Assembly: GCF_010550245.1 (NCBI RefSeq)
Contig: NZ_JAAGLU010000003.1
Span: forward strand, 186,001-250,000
Reading direction: 5' to 3'
Source of the DNA: Streptomyces sp. SID12501
GTDB lineage: Bacteria > Actinomycetota > Actinomycetes > Streptomycetales > Streptomycetaceae
Length of the DNA: 64,000 nt
Positions 25,725 to 33,666 of this stretch are shown here, in pieces (position 1 is the stretch's first letter; every line of letters begins with the position of its first letter). The position numbers were made by a program, and so were the translations under genes. The notes under the pieces are model-generated. The model was not told where the DNA came from and made no database searches. It saw nothing but the letters and a program-made list of their open reading frames with translations.

Positions 25725-26486
25725 TCAGAGTCTGGCGGCAGGAGGGAGCAGAACCAAGTGATCTTCGCGGACCAGGTTGAAGCGCAGCGCGAGACTGACC
25801 AGCCGTTCACGCTTGCCTCCCGCCTCGCTGTACGAGCCGCCCGCTCCTTCCCTCAACCGCAGCTTGGTGTCGGCGAGATAGTCGATGTGATAGTTGAGCG
25901 CGGATCGCGTGAGGCCATGGCAACTCGGCAGCGGTAGCAGTCGTTCCAGGATCTCCCCCACGCCGGGAACGGCCGCGCTCGACGGGGAGCGCAGCCGCGG
26001 TTCGCACAGTGCCAGCAGCACCAGGAAATACTTGGACGACGGGTTCAGCGAGAAGGGGATCGTCGTGGGCTCCCCGGCGGGGGTGTCGCACCCGTGTTCC
26101 ACATACGCGTGCTGAGGCGCGAACACCTTGAATTCCATGGGCGTTTCAGCGGGCAGAATCACGCGGGACAACTCGAAGGGTACAGGCGCACCGATACGGC
26201 CGGGCGCGACGCGGATATGTTCTCCCGCGCCTTCCAGGTTCTCCACGACGTAGGTTGCCGCGCCACTGTAATTGCAGAGGCGCCAGTAGTCCTCCACCGC
26301 GGTGATCTGTCCGGCACACCGCGACACCGCCGGATCACGCAGCGGGATGGGCAGGGGTGCTCCGGGCTCCCCACGTCCGAACTCGGCACTCTGGCCAGGG
26401 CTCAGGCGGAGCAGCCGTGGTTCGGGCGGAGGAGCGTCCGAGTGGCGGACGACGGCGTCGGGAAGCTGCACAATTACCGTGGTCAC
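25725..26486 (-). CDS. FHA-domain protein with C-terminal winged-helix-like region
   Basis: 253 aa, no signal peptide or membrane helix. The N-terminal half resembles an FHA phosphothreonine-binding domain: LLRLSPGQSAEFGRGE, then DPAVSRCAGQITAVEDYWRLCNYS, the usual GR...S...H-like spacing, although the conserved His after Ser is replaced. The C-terminal 100 residues (KYFLVLLALCEPRL ... GLTRSALNYHIDYLADTKLRL) look like a helical winged-helix module known from FHA proteins of actinobacteria. It is co-transcribed with the kinase (19-base gap), so it is the obvious phospho-partner and possibly a transcription regulator. Start ATG 26486 has a weak ribosome site. Confidence 0.75.
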   Translation of the reverse strand: MTTVIVQLPDAVVRHSDAPPPEPRLLRLSPGQSAEFGRGEPGAPLPIPLRDPAVSRCAGQITAVEDYWRLCNYSGAATYVVENLEGAGEHIRVAPGRIGAPVPFELSRVILPAETPMEFKVFAPQHAYVEHGCDTPAGEPTTIPFSLNPSSKYFLVLLALCEPRLRSPSSAAVPGVGEILERLLPLPSCHGLTRSALNYHIDYLADTKLRLREGAGGSYSEAGGKRERLVSLALRFNLVREDHLVLLPPAARL

Positions 26487-26801
26487 TCTGATCGGTCCCC
26501 AAATCTCAGTGGCTCACCGGGCATCCGTCGCATGGCCGAAAAGGGGTGAATGCGCGGTGCGTTCAGGTCTGGTCAGGACCTGGACGAGTAGCTCCCCAGA
26601 ATGTCACCCGGTGAAGGACGAAGGGTAGGGGATCGCCACCGGAGAACCCGTTGCGGGTTCGGGTTCGGGTTCGGGTTCGGGTTCGCGTTCGGGTTCAGCT
26701 GGAAGGCCGCGGGGAGTCTCGCTCCGGCCGGACGATCCCGTCCCGACGGCCGGCGTGCCGCGCCCCGGAGACGGACACCTCCCGCAATCACACGCCCTGG
26801 A
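26487..26801. other. 315-bp gap with GGGTTC tandem repeat
   Basis: Lies upstream of the FHA gene and downstream of the FkbM gene, both on the minus strand. Apart from the hexamer repeat at 26655-26696 there is no coding signal; open frames across it are built from the repeat (RV and NP dipeptides). The FHA promoter should lie at 26490-26600. Confidence 0.6.
26655..26696. repeat. GGGTTC hexamer x7
   Basis: Five exact GGGTTC units (26655-26684), one variant GCGTTC (26685-26690) and one more exact unit (26691-26696). It is non-coding and should be prone to slippage; possible phase-variable spacing upstream of the FHA-kinase operon. Confidence 0.9.
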
Positions 26802-27746
26802 TCAGCGCAACGTCTCCGCGTCCACCCGCGAGAAGATCAGGTCGCTCTCCCCCACCACGGGCCCCCGCCACCGCACCGGTACGCCGATCTCGTCCGGCGC
26901 CGCGCTCAGTGCGTACGCGTAGCTCTCCGGGGCGTAGCTGTTGGGGAGGCGGTAGAGGTGGAAGCCGGCCTCCCTCATCGTCCCGAGCAACTCCTCGACC
27001 GAGTCGCCCAGTTGGGCCATGCGGTCCGGGGTCACCTCGACCGTGATCTCCGCGTCGGGGCGGAGTTCGGTCAGCATGGGCGCAAGGCCCCGTACGACGC
27101 TTCCCTCCGCGCCCTCCACGTCGATCTTGATGACGCGGGCGTTCCTGATCTCCTCGGGTTCGAGCAGCTCCGGCAGCGGGCGGGCCTCGATGTCGAAGGT
27201 GGACTCCGTCGGGCCGTCCCACGGGACGATGCTGTTGGCGCCCATGTTCCGCGAGCTGGCGAGGATGAAGGTCAGGGTGCGGTGGCTGTCCGACACCGCC
27301 GCGTTGAGCGCGCGGATGTTGCGGCAGTCGTTCAGGGCGCTCTGGCGGAGGAGGACGTCGTGGAAGGCCGGGGACGCCTCGATCGACACGACCCGGCCCT
27401 TGTCACCCACCAGACGCGACGCCAGGACGCTGAACACGCCCACGTTCGCGCCGACATCGACGAACGTGTCCCCGGCGCGCAGCCTGCGGCCGAGCCATGC
27501 CGTCATGTGCGGTTCCCAGACGCCGAACAGGTAGACGTACCGCTGGATCAGGTCCTGCGTGTCGACCGCGAAGCGGGTGCCCGCACGGGTCTCGACGACC
27601 CGGTGACGCGGGTGTTCCCGGAGGTGGGGGTTCAGGAAGCGGGCCGCCAGGAGTGCCTTGCCGACGGAGCCGGGGGCCTTGCGCACGTACTGTCGGCCCA
27701 GGGTCACCAAGGTCTCCGAGAGCCCTGACATGGGGCTGCTGCTCAT
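26802..27746 (-). CDS. FkbM-family methyltransferase
   Basis: 314-aa class I SAM-dependent methyltransferase. ATG 27746 has AAAGGCGG upstream. The AdoMet motif is DTFVDVGANVGVFSVLASR with acidic partner VVSIEASPAF, followed by an IKIDVEGAEGSVVRGL block that is highly typical of FkbM enzymes, which O-methylate sugars, glycopeptides or polyketides. No biosynthetic gene cluster surrounds it, so the acceptor is unknown; cell-wall or surface glycan is one option. Monocistronic, divergent from the next gene with a 141-bp promoter region. Confidence 0.88.
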   Translation of the reverse strand: MSSSPMSGLSETLVTLGRQYVRKAPGSVGKALLAARFLNPHLREHPRHRVVETRAGTRFAVDTQDLIQRYVYLFGVWEPHMTAWLGRRLRAGDTFVDVGANVGVFSVLASRLVGDKGRVVSIEASPAFHDVLLRQSALNDCRNIRALNAAVSDSHRTLTFILASSRNMGANSIVPWDGPTESTFDIEARPLPELLEPEEIRNARVIKIDVEGAEGSVVRGLAPMLTELRPDAEITVEVTPDRMAQLGDSVEELLGTMREAGFHLYRLPNSYAPESYAYALSAAPDEIGVPVRWRGPVVGESDLIFSRVDAETLR

Positions 27747-27887
27747 GCGATCCGCCTTTCCGTCTCTCCGCCGCACCGTCTCAGCGTCTCTCCAACGATC
27801 CGGAGCCAACCTACTCCGGCCATGTGATGGTTTCCGCCGGGCGCCTCTCCTAAGATCATCCGACGCAGGCACACATACGGGGGCTGC

Positions 27888-28469
27888 ATGGGAACCGGCG
27901 AGCAACTCATCACCGTAGGCGCCGTGTTGCTGGGGGCGCTCACCACTCACGCGACCAACTACCTGATGGAGCGCGGCAGGAACCGGTACCAGTCGCAGAC
28001 CCGGTGGGACGACAGGAAGATCGACGCGTACGCCGAGTACGTGGACTCGGCCAAGCTGCGGATCGCCGGAGCCGTACGGCTGTACGAGGCCAGGGAAGGG
28101 CTGCGTGAGGAGCACCGGCCCGAACCGGAGCTTCGGGAGAACCTGTCGGAGGCCGGGCGGCGCTGGGGGTCCGCCTTCGAACTGGTCATGCTGCTCGGGG
28201 GCGATGACGCCATCGAGGCCGGGCACGAGCTCAACTCCCTGGTCGCCGAGATCGACTGGCAGGCCACCGGACGGATCTCCGGGAGTCTCGACGAGTGGCG
28301 GGAGCGGCATCGGGGTGCCTTCCGGCTCATCAACGCCTTTCACGAAGCCGCGCGCGCCGACCTCGGGATCCAGGGCAGCGTCACCGGCGCGAGGCATCCC
28401 GAGCGGGATCTTCTGCTGCCGTCCGCCCGGCGCGACCCGTCCGCCCGGCAGGGGTCGGGTGAGGGCTGA
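27888..28469 (+). CDS. Membrane-anchored helical protein of unknown function
   Basis: 193 aa. The N-terminus is a single hydrophobic helix (LITVGAVLLGALTTHATNYL), then a strongly charged, helical cytoplasmic part with RYQSQTRWDDRKIDAYAEYVDSAKLR. That layout (short anchor plus an amphipathic helix rich in Arg/Trp/Tyr) is common in streptomycete proteins with no assigned role. GGGGG before ATG 27888 may serve as the ribosome site. It is divergent from the FkbM gene and convergent with the amidohydrolase. The C-terminal 25 residues are Arg/Ser-rich and probably disordered. Confidence 0.7.
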   Translation: MGTGEQLITVGAVLLGALTTHATNYLMERGRNRYQSQTRWDDRKIDAYAEYVDSAKLRIAGAVRLYEAREGLREEHRPEPELRENLSEAGRRWGSAFELVMLLGGDDAIEAGHELNSLVAEIDWQATGRISGSLDEWRERHRGAFRLINAFHEAARADLGIQGSVTGARHPERDLLLPSARRDPSARQGSGEG

Positions 28470-28527
28470 CGGCAGCAGTCGTCAGTACGTCCCCTGTCTG
28501 CCCGGCATCGCCTGCCTGGTACCTGAT

Positions 28528-28542
28528 ACCTGGTTTCCAGGT
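28528..28542. terminator. Weak hairpin between convergent genes
   Basis: ACCTGG-TTT-CCAGGT forms a 6-bp stem in the 84-bp gap between the two convergent genes. Short, so only a tentative terminator. Confidence 0.3.
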
Positions 28543-28553
28543 TTCCCGGCCGT

Positions 28554-29858
28554 CTACCTGCCCGCCGCCGCTGCCGCCACCGCAGCCCGTGCCCGTGTCC
28601 TGAACGCCTCCAACTTGTCGACCGGCTCGGTCAGTTGGCGGCTCCGGGGGCGGATGCTGACGTCGTGGCCCTCGGCCGCCTTGCGGAGTGCGCCGACGGT
28701 GGCCTGGTCCTTCGGGACGTGCGAGAAGGGGTCGAAGGAGTACCAGCGCATGGCGTTCTCGTGGGTCATCCTGACGGTGTCCTCGTCCGGGACCGAGTGC
28801 TTCTCCAGGACGCCGTGGATCTGTTCCGGCGCGTCCGGCCACATGGAGTCGCTGTGCGGGTAGTCACCCTCCCAGGCGATGTTGTCGATGCCGATCTCGT
28901 GCCGGAGCTTCACGCCCAGGTCGTCACTGATGAAGCAGGTCAGGAAGTGGTCGCGGAACACCTCGGACGGCAGCTTGCCGCCGAAGTCCTGGAGCGTCCA
29001 CGTCGCGTGCATCTCGAAGGTCCGGTCGACGCGCTCCAGGAAGTACGGGATCCAGCCCGTGCCGCCCTCCGACAGCGCGATCTTCAGGTCCGGGTACTCC
29101 TTGACGACCCTCGACCAGAGCAGGTCGGCCGCAGCTGACACCAGGTTGATCGGCTGGAGCGTGATCATCACGTCCGGCGGTGAGTCGACCGCCGGGATGG
29201 CGAGCCTGCCCGAGGAACCGATGTGCACCGACATGACCGTGTTCGTGTCGGACAGCGCCTGCCACAACGGGTTCCAGTACTCGTCGTGGAAGCTCGGGTA
29301 GCCGAGAGCGGCCGGGTTCTCCGGAAAGGTGAGGCTGTGGCAGCCCTTCTCCGCCACCCGGCGGACCTCGGTGGCGCACAGCTCCGCCGACCAGATCGCC
29401 GGGAGCGCCATCGGGATGAAACGGCCGGGGTAGGCGCCGCACCACTCGTCGATGTGCCAGTCGTTGTACGCCCGCACCAGCGCCAGCGAGAAGTCGGCGT
29501 CCTCCGTGGCGAACATCCGCGCCGCGAAGCCGGGGAACGACGGGAAGTTCATCTGGGCCAGGACACCGCCGGCGTTCATGTCCTTGATGCGCTCGTGCAC
29601 GTCGTAACAGCCGGGCCTGATCTCGTCCATGCCCTGGGGGTCGAGGCCGTACTCCTCCTTGGGGCGCCCGGCCACCGCGTTCAACGCCGCGTTGCCGACG
29701 GTGTTGTCGCGGAACTGCCACACGTCACTGCCGTCCTCGCGGTGGATCAGCTTCGGAGCGTCGTCCAGATACCGCTTCGGCAGGTGGTTAACGAAGAGGT
29801 CCGGCGGCTCGATGATGTGGTCGTCCACGCTGATCAGGATCAGGTCGTCCCGTTCCAT
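28554..29858 (-). CDS. Metal-dependent amidohydrolase (amidohydrolase_2 family)
   Basis: 434-aa TIM-barrel hydrolase related to ACMSD and uronate-isomerase-like amidohydrolases. GGAGGAAC precedes ATG 29858. The first metal site is SVDDHIIEPPDLF, where Asp-Asp-His replaces the usual HxH, as in a common actinobacterial subgroup. Later conserved pieces are IALSEGGTGWIPYFLERVDR and GDYPHSDSMWPD, the barrel-end Asp/His residues. It probably decarboxylates or hydrolyses an aromatic or cyclic acid. No pathway genes are adjacent. An AT-rich promoter with an inverted repeat (29926-29964) lies upstream, so regulation by a TetR-like protein is possible. Confidence 0.82.
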   Translation of the reverse strand: MERDDLILISVDDHIIEPPDLFVNHLPKRYLDDAPKLIHREDGSDVWQFRDNTVGNAALNAVAGRPKEEYGLDPQGMDEIRPGCYDVHERIKDMNAGGVLAQMNFPSFPGFAARMFATEDADFSLALVRAYNDWHIDEWCGAYPGRFIPMALPAIWSAELCATEVRRVAEKGCHSLTFPENPAALGYPSFHDEYWNPLWQALSDTNTVMSVHIGSSGRLAIPAVDSPPDVMITLQPINLVSAAADLLWSRVVKEYPDLKIALSEGGTGWIPYFLERVDRTFEMHATWTLQDFGGKLPSEVFRDHFLTCFISDDLGVKLRHEIGIDNIAWEGDYPHSDSMWPDAPEQIHGVLEKHSVPDEDTVRMTHENAMRWYSFDPFSHVPKDQATVGALRKAAEGHDVSIRPRSRQLTEPVDKLEAFRTRARAAVAAAAAGR

Positions 29859-29925
29859 GACGTTCCTCCGCAGTGGTTCCGTGGTTCCGCAGTGATGGCG
29901 CAGCGACTCCGCAGTGATTTCGACC

Positions 29926-29964
29926 TTCTCTGTTAACGTAAATTAGCTTCTCACTATCAGAGAA
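29926..29964. promoter_or_regulatory. AT-rich inverted repeat upstream of amidohydrolase
   Basis: TTCTCTG (29926-29932) and CAGAGAA (29958-29964) flank a 25-base AT-rich centre that includes GTTAAC. A second TTCTC at 29948-29952 pairs with the same right arm. The position, 70-105 bases before the start, fits an operator. No regulator gene is next to it. Confidence 0.45.
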
Positions 29965-29987
29965 TCAACCGTCCGGACGCAGCGAGA

Positions 29988-30020
29988 AGGGGCCCGATCC
30001 GCAGTGCGGATCGGGCCCCT
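29988..30020 (-). terminator. Terminator of the urt operon
   Basis: AGGGGCCCGATCCGCA (29988-30003) is followed one base later by its perfect complement (30005-30020). It lies 12 bases beyond the urtE stop in the direction of transcription. Confidence 0.85.
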
Positions 30021-30031
30021 CCCTGTTCCGT

Positions 30032-30751
30032 TCAGACGCTCAGCGCCGCCCTCACCGTCTGCTCCGAGCCCGTTCCGCCCTCCCCGGACGACGTCACCCG
30101 GCCCGCTTCCAGGACGTAGTACCGCTCCGCCGCCCGCATCGCGAACCCCACGTGCTGCTCCACGAGGAGGACCGACAGGCCTCCGCGTGCCGCCAGCGCC
30201 AGGATCGTCCGCTCTATCTCCGCCACCACCGACGGCTGGATACCCTCCGTCGGCTCGTCGAGGAGGAGCAGGCTCGGGCGGGTCACCAGGGCGCGCGCCA
30301 GGGCGAGTTGCTGGCGCTGGCCGCCCGACAGCAGGCCTGCCCGGCGGCCCGACAGTTCGCGCAGGACCGGGAAGAGGTCCAGCGCCTCGGCGACCGCCTC
30401 CTTGCCGTCCGCCCGTCCGTCGGCGACGAGTTGGAGGTTCTCGGCCGTCGTCAGGTGCGGGAAGGACTGCTGGCCCTGCGGGACGTACGCCATTCCGCGC
30501 GCCACCCGCTGGTGCGGGGACAGGCGGGTGATGTCCTCGCCGTTCAGCAGGACCTTTCCGGCGGTCGGCTTCAGGAGGCCCATGGCCGCCCGCAGCAACG
30601 TGCTCTTCCCGGCACCGTTGTGACCGAGAACGGCGGCCACACCGTCCTTCGGCACTGCCACACTCACACCGTGCAGGACGGTCGTACGGTCGTAACCCGC
30701 CCGTACGTCGATGATCTCCAGCGTGGATCTGGGCTCGGACATCGGCGTCAT
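30032..30751 (-). CDS. urtE: Urea ABC transporter ATP-binding protein UrtE
   Basis: 239-aa LivF-type ATPase, the second ATPase of the urea importer. Walker A GHNGAGKST, a Q-loop in YVPQGQQSFPHLT, signature LSGGQRQQ and Walker B LLLLDEPTEGIQPS; the EGIQPS ending is typical of UrtE/LivF. ATG 30751 overlaps the urtD stop (ATGA); ATG 30742 (GGAGG 9 bases upstream) is an alternative. The five urt genes are consecutive, minus strand and mostly overlapping, so they form one operon. Together they take up urea, mostly under nitrogen limitation. Confidence 0.93.
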   Translation of the reverse strand: MTPMSEPRSTLEIIDVRAGYDRTTVLHGVSVAVPKDGVAAVLGHNGAGKSTLLRAAMGLLKPTAGKVLLNGEDITRLSPHQRVARGMAYVPQGQQSFPHLTTAENLQLVADGRADGKEAVAEALDLFPVLRELSGRRAGLLSGGQRQQLALARALVTRPSLLLLDEPTEGIQPSVVAEIERTILALAARGGLSVLLVEQHVGFAMRAAERYYVLEAGRVTSSGEGGTGSEQTVRAALSV

Positions 30752-31542
30752 GCCTCCTCTCCGACCGACAGCGAGGACAGCGAGGCGGGCTCCGACGCGC
30801 GGCCCAGGTAGACCTCCTGGACCCTCGGGTCCGCCTGGACCTCCGTCACCGTGCCCTCGCTGAGCACCCGGCCCGCGTGCAGGACGCTGACGCTGCGCGC
30901 GAACGAGCGCATGAAGTCCATGTCGTGCTCGATGACGACGACCGTGTGGTCCTCGCTCACGCGCTGGAGCAGTTCGCCGGTCGCCTCGCGCTCCTCGTGG
31001 CTCATGCCGGCCACCGGTTCGTCGAGCAGCAGCAGCCGTACGTCCTGGACCAGCAGCATGCCGATCTCCAGCCACTGTTTCTGGCCGTGGGCCAGCGCGC
31101 CCGCCGGTCGGTCGGCGAGTGCGGTCAGGCCTGTGGTCTCCAGGGCCCTGGTCACCGGCTCCGGAACTCCCTTGCGGCGGCGGAGCATTGTCCACATTCC
31201 GCGTCCGGCGCCCGCCGCTATGTCCAGGTTCTGGAGGACGGTCAGCTCCTCGAACACCGTCGCCGTCTGGAACGTACGGCCGATGCCCATGCGCGCGATC
31301 CGCTGCACCGGGCGGCCGAGAAGCTCCTCGTCGCCGAAACGGACCGAGCCGGTCGCCCGCACCAGGCCGGTGACCGCGTCGACCAGGGTGGTCTTGCCGG
31401 CGCCGTTCGGGCCGATCAGGAACCTCAAGTCTCCTGGCTGGACAGTCAGGTTGACGCCGTCGACCGCCGTGAAGCCGTCGAACGTGACCCTCAGGTCGCT
31501 GATCGTCAGCGCCTCGCCACCGCCACCGCCGCCGCCGCTCAT
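30748..31542 (-). CDS. urtD: Urea ABC transporter ATP-binding protein UrtD
   Basis: 264-aa LivG-type ATPase. ATG 31542 overlaps the urtC stop. Walker A GPNGAGKTT, the long helical insert GRTFQTATVFEELTVLQNL, the ABC signature region AHGQKQWLEIGMLL (a UrtD trait: HGQKQ replaces SGGQ) and Walker B LLLLDEPVAGMSHEE. It pairs with UrtE on the cytoplasmic face of UrtB/UrtC. A run of seven Gly lies after the first Ser. The degenerate signature is normal for this subfamily. Confidence 0.93.
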   Translation of the reverse strand: MSGGGGGGGEALTISDLRVTFDGFTAVDGVNLTVQPGDLRFLIGPNGAGKTTLVDAVTGLVRATGSVRFGDEELLGRPVQRIARMGIGRTFQTATVFEELTVLQNLDIAAGAGRGMWTMLRRRKGVPEPVTRALETTGLTALADRPAGALAHGQKQWLEIGMLLVQDVRLLLLDEPVAGMSHEEREATGELLQRVSEDHTVVVIEHDMDFMRSFARSVSVLHAGRVLSEGTVTEVQADPRVQEVYLGRASEPASLSSLSVGEEA

Positions 31543-32702
31543 ATCGCTCCTCCTGAACTGGCAGCCTCTGAACCGGCAGTTACCGAACCGGCCGTAGCCG
31601 TACGGCGGTTGCGCGCCAGCGTCACCAGGGACGCCAGGCCGCCGGGCAGGAAGCCGACCGCGACCACGAACAACAGGCCCTGGAAGTAAGTCCATCCGGC
31701 CGGAAACGCGTCCGACAGCGTGCTCTGTGCCCAGGCGACCGCGACCGCGCCGAGCACCGCGCCCACCAGTGACGCCCGACCGCCGACCGCCGCGCCGATG
31801 ACGAAACCGATCGACGGCACGATCCCGATCAGTGCCGGGGAGATGATCCCGACGGCCGGGACGAACAGCGCGCCGGCGAGGCCCGCCATACCGGCCGCGA
31901 CGACGTACGCCACCAGCTTCACGTTGGCCGGGTTGTAGCCGAGGAAGCGCACCCGCTCCTCGGAATCCCTTACGGCGACGAGGAGTTCGCCGTATCTGCT
32001 GACGAACAGCTGGCGGGCCAGGGCCATCAGGGCGAGCAGGACGGCCGCGATGACGAAGTAGACGAGCCGCTGGTTGACCGGGTCGTCGAGCGAGTAGCCG
32101 AAGAAGCCCTGGATGTCGGTGAGGCCGTTCGTGCCGCCCGTCGTCGCCTGCTGGCCGATCAGCCAGATCGACAGCGCGGCGGCGAGCGCCTGGCTGAGGA
32201 TCGCGAAGTACGCGCCCTTCACCCGGCGCCGGAACACCAGGAAGCCGAGCAGCGCGGCCACCGCCATGGGCAGGATCATCGTCATGGCCAGCGCGAACAG
32301 CGGGTTGGCGAACGGCTCCCACCACCAGGGGAGGGTGTCCCCGGTGCCGTACAGCTGCATGAAGTCGGGGAGTTTCTCGCCGGTGTCGGCGGCGTCGGCG
32401 AGCTTGAGGTGCATGGCCATGGCGTAGCCGCCGAGGCCGAAGAAGACGCCCTGCCCGAGGACGAGGAGTCCGCCGCGGCCCCAGGCCAGGCTGACGCCGA
32501 CGGCCACGATGGCGTAGCAGAGGTACTTGGCGAGGAGCGCGAGACGGAAGTCGGAGAGCGCCAACGGGGCTACGGCGAGGAGGAGTACGGCTCCGAGGGC
32601 GAAGCCGCCGGGTACGCGCAGCCGTTCCAGGAGCGGTGTACGGGAAGGGGGTTGCGGGGGTGGCGGAGTAACCGCCTCTGCGGACTTGGTCGTTGTCGTC
32701 AT
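31539..32702 (-). CDS. urtC: Urea ABC transporter permease UrtC
   Basis: 387-aa integral membrane subunit of the LivM type. ATG 32702 overlaps the urtB stop (ATGA). About ten hydrophobic segments, with VSLAWGRGGLLVLGQGVFFGLGGYAMAM as the family block. A further stretch, GAYFAILSQALAAALSIWLIGQQ, is a hallmark of UrtC. The N-terminal 35 residues form a Pro-rich cytoplasmic extension. It forms the pore with UrtB. Confidence 0.93.
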   Translation of the reverse strand: MTTTTKSAEAVTPPPPQPPSRTPLLERLRVPGGFALGAVLLLAVAPLALSDFRLALLAKYLCYAIVAVGVSLAWGRGGLLVLGQGVFFGLGGYAMAMHLKLADAADTGEKLPDFMQLYGTGDTLPWWWEPFANPLFALAMTMILPMAVAALLGFLVFRRRVKGAYFAILSQALAAALSIWLIGQQATTGGTNGLTDIQGFFGYSLDDPVNQRLVYFVIAAVLLALMALARQLFVSRYGELLVAVRDSEERVRFLGYNPANVKLVAYVVAAGMAGLAGALFVPAVGIISPALIGIVPSIGFVIGAAVGGRASLVGAVLGAVAVAWAQSTLSDAFPAGWTYFQGLLFVVAVGFLPGGLASLVTLARNRRTATAGSVTAGSEAASSGGAI

Positions 32703-33586
32703 GCCAGGCTCCGGGTGCGCAGTGTGTACAGGCCCTGCGGTCGCCACTGGAGGAAGGCGACGATCGCCACCAGGACGACGACCTTCGCAACGCTCACCGT
32801 CGTCGAGTACTCCAGGACCGACTGGAGGACGCCGAGCGCGAACGCGGTGATCACGCTCCCCTTCAACTGCCCGATGCCGCCGACCACTACGACCAGGAAG
32901 GCGTCGACGATGTAGTTGGTGCCCATCGTCGGGCCGATCGGGCCCACGAGGGTCAGCGCGACACCGGCGACTCCCGCGAGACCCGAGCCGATGAAGAACG
33001 TGATCCGGTCGACCCGGCCGGTGGCGATGCCCGACACCTCGGCGAGGTCCCGGTTCTGGACGACCGCCCGGATCCGGCGGCCCAGCGGGGTCGTACGGAG
33101 GATGAGGGTGAGGGCGAGGACGCAGAGCAGCGCCAGGCCGAGGATGAACAGGCGGCTGTTGGCGAGGGTGATCCCGCCGCCCACCGAGACGTTGTCGGTG
33201 AGCAGATCGGGCGCGTGCGTCTGGACGTTGGGGGCGCCGAAGACGTCCCGGGCCAGTTGCTGGAGCATCAGCGAGACACCCCAGGTGACCAGCAGCGTGT
33301 CCAGCGGGCGCGTGTACAGGCGCCGGATGAGCAGCCACTCCAGCAGCGCGCCCATCAGACCCGCGACGACGAACGCCACGGGCAGCGCGACCAGCAGCGA
33401 GATCCCGGCGCTGCTGATCGACTTCTGCAGGACGTACGTCGTGTAGGCGCCGGTCATGATGAACTCGCCGTGCGCCATGTTGATCACGCCCATCTGACCG
33501 AAGGTCAGGGTCAGGCCGAGCGCGATGAGCAGAAGGACCGCACCGATGCTGATGCCGGTGAAGGTCTGGTTGAGGATGACCGTCAT
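32699..33586 (-). CDS. urtB: Urea ABC transporter permease UrtB
   Basis: 295-aa LivH-type permease with about eight transmembrane helices. ATG 33586 has GGAG 8 bases upstream. Diagnostic stretch GLTLTFGQMGVINMAHGEFIMTGAYTTY is nearly invariant in UrtB, and LVVVVGGIGQLKGSVITAFALG near the C-terminus is shared with LivH. It lies 80 bases downstream of urtA, close enough for one transcript but with room for a processing site. Confidence 0.94.
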   Translation of the reverse strand: MTVILNQTFTGISIGAVLLLIALGLTLTFGQMGVINMAHGEFIMTGAYTTYVLQKSISSAGISLLVALPVAFVVAGLMGALLEWLLIRRLYTRPLDTLLVTWGVSLMLQQLARDVFGAPNVQTHAPDLLTDNVSVGGGITLANSRLFILGLALLCVLALTLILRTTPLGRRIRAVVQNRDLAEVSGIATGRVDRITFFIGSGLAGVAGVALTLVGPIGPTMGTNYIVDAFLVVVVGGIGQLKGSVITAFALGVLQSVLEYSTTVSVAKVVVLVAIVAFLQWRPQGLYTLRTRSLA

Positions 33587-33666
33587 GGAGCGGCTCCTGA
33601 TGGAGGGGAGCGGGGATACCGCGCGAAAGTGCTGTAACCCGGGTCCAGGAGGGGTTCAGAAGGGGG

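Noticed and set aside
26573..26791. Minus-strand ORF with NPNPNP repeats
   Set aside because: Translation of the GGGTTC tandem repeat; no ribosome site and no start context.
30751..31195. Upstream extension of urtE beyond ATG 30751
   Set aside because: It overlaps urtD in another frame; the ABC domain begins right after ATG 30742/30751.
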